This document shows positions 5,916 through 6,773 of a stretch of 6,773 bases of DNA, piece after piece (the stretch's first letter is position 1; the number at the start of each line of letters is the position of its first letter). Source of the stretch: Thermoplasmatota archaeon (GTDB lineage: Archaea > Thermoplasmatota > E2 > DHVEG-1); the NCBI GenBank assembly GCA_018334795.1, contig JAGXLH010000085.1, positions 1 to 6,773 of the forward strand, read 5' to 3'. Under the pieces are notes generated by a model. That model saw only the letters and a program-made list of their open reading frames with translations, ran no database searches and was not told the DNA's origin. Position numbers and translations under genes: made by a program.

Positions 5916-6146
5916 ATGAAATTAATATCAAAAAGATTATCAAATCGAACAAACAAAAAGAATACATGTATGCATGTGAAAACAACGTGTAAATATTTCA
6001 CTTGGAAAAAAAGAGAAATCATTGATTTTAATAGAATCGATCAACACGATTATAACGAGCCATGCTGCAACCTGCACAATCTTGATTTTTTTCATAATTG
6101 TCCAAAAGATTGCGCGTATTTTGAAGATTCATTATTCAGAATTTAA
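5916..6146 (+). CDS. Small Cys-rich, probably metal-binding protein (76 aa)
   Basis: A 76-residue protein I do not recognise by name. The first third is basic (KLISKRLSNRTNKKN). Cysteines fall at 18, 25, 50, 51, 62 and 66 in the context CKYF, EPCCNLHNLDFFHNCP and CPKDCAYFE, with histidines at 20, 44, 54 and 60. The pattern CxYF...CxN...CPxxCxYFE is like that of small archaeal zinc-binding proteins, with C25, C50 or C51, C62 and C66 as a likely four-cysteine site. This clustering is hard to explain as chance in AT-rich DNA, and the overlapping minus-strand frame has no comparable features. There is no Shine-Dalgarno sequence. The T-rich stretch near 5885-5895 is at the right distance for a leaderless transcript, but the match is poor. 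It lies 56 bases after the lipoprotein gene. Confidence 0.55.
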   Translation: MKLISKRLSNRTNKKNTCMHVKTTCKYFTWKKREIIDFNRIDQHDYNEPCCNLHNLDFFHNCPKDCAYFEDSLFRI

Positions 6147-6204
6147 GCAAATTATGATCAGATAACGACGGATCTGTGAAAAATAGTGATGCTGAATAAT
6201 TTTA

Positions 6205-6223
6205 TGAACAGGTTCTATGTTCA
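6205..6223. repeat. Inverted repeat TGAACA-N7-TGTTCA
   Basis: Perfect 6-base arms flank GGTTCTA, and an overlapping shorter palindrome (GAACAGGTTC, 6206-6215) shares the left arm. It lies in the 182-base gap between the Cys-rich gene and the exonuclease gene, about 54 bases upstream of the latter's TATA-like element. It could be a regulator binding site or a short hairpin; chance is also possible. Nothing else in 6147-6276 stands out. Confidence 0.3.
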
Positions 6224-6276
6224 AACGGGAAAATATAACAATTTTTTTAAAACAATATTTCATTCTAGGAATGCAA

Positions 6277-6284
6277 CATATAAG
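6277..6284 (+). promoter_or_regulatory. TATA-like element for the exonuclease gene
   Basis: CATATAAG lies here. A transcript starting about 26 bases from its centre (near 6307) would have a leader of about 22 bases that carries the GAGGGG ribosome binding site. Confidence 0.4.
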
Positions 6285-6313
6285 TAATTCTTAAGCAAGA
6301 TTTTTTTTATCTT

Positions 6314-6319
6314 GAGGGG
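6314..6319 (+). promoter_or_regulatory. Shine-Dalgarno GAGGGG deciding a TTG start
   Basis: GAGGGG ends 9 bases before the TTG at 6329. This is the only purine-rich site near the gene's 5' end and the main reason for choosing the TTG start. Its first G lies in the right arm of a small CAAGAT/ATCTTG hairpin (6296-6314, loop of seven T's). Confidence 0.55.
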
Positions 6320-6328
6320 AATGGTAGG

Positions 6329-6773
6329 TTGAAATATATTAATGAGATAATAGTCGTAGACATTGAAACAACTGGTTTTTTAAAACAACAAGGATTAATC
6401 GTTGAAATCGGCATGGTAAAACTAAATCTTGAAACGGGAAAAAGAACTATCATGTATGACGAACTCGTCAAAGAAGAAGGTTTTGATAAAAGACATCAAC
6501 ATGCGTGGATTTTTCAAAATTCTGATTTATGTTTTGAAAAAGTACTTAAGGCTCATCCGCTAGATTATAGTTTGTTACAAGAATTGTTTAATACGTATCC
6601 TGCAACAGCATACAATAAACGATTTGATTTTGATTTTCTTAATGATAGAGGACTTAAGATCAAAGAACTTGATTGTCCCATGAAACTATCCACAACACTC
6701 TGTAAACTTCCTGGTTATTATGGATATAAATGGCCAACGGTTCAGGAAGCATATAATTTCTTCTTCGAAGATA
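6329..6773 (+). CDS. DEDD-type 3'-5' exonuclease (DnaQ-like), N-terminal part, cut by window edge
   Basis: The frame is open from 6284 to the window end, giving 148 residues from TTG (read as Met). IIVVDIETTG (7-16) is the Exo I motif, with D11 and E13 as metal ligands. It is followed by IVEIGMVKLNLETG (24-37), the usual second and third strands of the DnaQ/RNase T fold. AYNKRFDFDFL (94-104) is Exo II, with D100 the third acid. KWPTVQEAYNFFFED (134-148) is the segment that usually leads into Exo III (HxxxxD), which must lie past the edge. The protein is a stand-alone proofreading-type or RNA-processing exonuclease; the substrate cannot be told. The next possible start, the ATG coding M29, would remove the Exo I motif, so TTG at 6329 with its GAGGGG site is strongly preferred. 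No gene adjoins it closely upstream. Confidence 0.85.
   Translation, partial: MKYINEIIVVDIETTGFLKQQGLIVEIGMVKLNLETGKRTIMYDELVKEEGFDKRHQHAWIFQNSDLCFEKVLKAHPLDYSLLQELFNTYPATAYNKRFDFDFLNDRGLKIKELDCPMKLSTTLCKLPGYYGYKWPTVQEAYNFFFED

Noticed and set aside
5825..6022. 65-residue minus-strand open frame.
   Set aside because: It is Phe/Leu/Lys-rich from AT-rich sequence and overlaps the lipoprotein end and the Cys-rich gene; no domain or start signal.
6211..6235. GTTCAAAC, resembling the T-loop of a tRNA.
   Set aside because: The flanking bases do not form the T stem, and no D-arm, anticodon arm or acceptor stem can be drawn around it.

Overview
This AT-rich window (about one third G+C by eye) reads as chromosomal DNA of an archaeon. 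Several genes have a TATA box centred about 26-27 bases upstream of the start codon or expected transcript start, with little or no leader. Others have a Shine-Dalgarno sequence of GGTGAGG or GAGGGG type. There are short U-tract terminators and a lipoprotein signal peptide. A euryarchaeal lineage such as Thermoplasmatota is a reasonable guess from the mix of protein families, but the sequence alone does not prove it. I see no rRNA, tRNA, CRISPR array, insertion sequence or phage gene.

Layout, left to right. (1) On the minus strand, positions 1-268 hold a two-gene toxin-antitoxin-like unit: a 42-residue putative antitoxin followed directly by a PIN-domain toxin gene whose frame is broken after about 22 codons. 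(2) On the plus strand, 417-1103 encodes a two-domain protein with a CcbP-like (calcium-binding) C-terminal domain. (3) On the minus strand, a likely two-gene operon (3121 to 1277) encodes a UPF0158-family protein with a C-terminal zinc-ribbon-like module, then a DUF7309/DUF6930-type protein. Both are of unknown function. (4) On the plus strand, 3280-4677 encodes a membrane flavocytochrome of the ferric reductase/NADPH oxidase superfamily. (5) On the minus strand, 4701-5018 encodes a small single-domain GIY-YIG nuclease, convergent with the reductase. (6) On the plus strand, 5179-5859 encodes a glutamine-rich lipoprotein with a SurA/PrsA-like chaperone fold but no prolyl isomerase domain. (7) On the plus strand, 5916-6146 encodes a small Cys-rich protein, probably metal binding. 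(8) On the plus strand, from 6329 to the right edge, lies the N-terminal part of a DEDD-type 3'-5' exonuclease that starts with TTG.

The genes do not form one pathway. Apart from the UPF0158-DUF6930 pair and the antitoxin-PIN pair, each seems to be its own transcription unit. Two intergenic regions (3122-3279 and 5019-5178) are divergent promoter regions with recognisable TATA boxes facing both ways. The two convergent regions (1104-1276 and 4678-4700) hold gene ends. The window looks like a stretch of small, poorly characterised accessory genes. I did not find convincing evidence of a new multi-gene system. The most uncharacterised unit is the UPF0158/DUF6930 pair.
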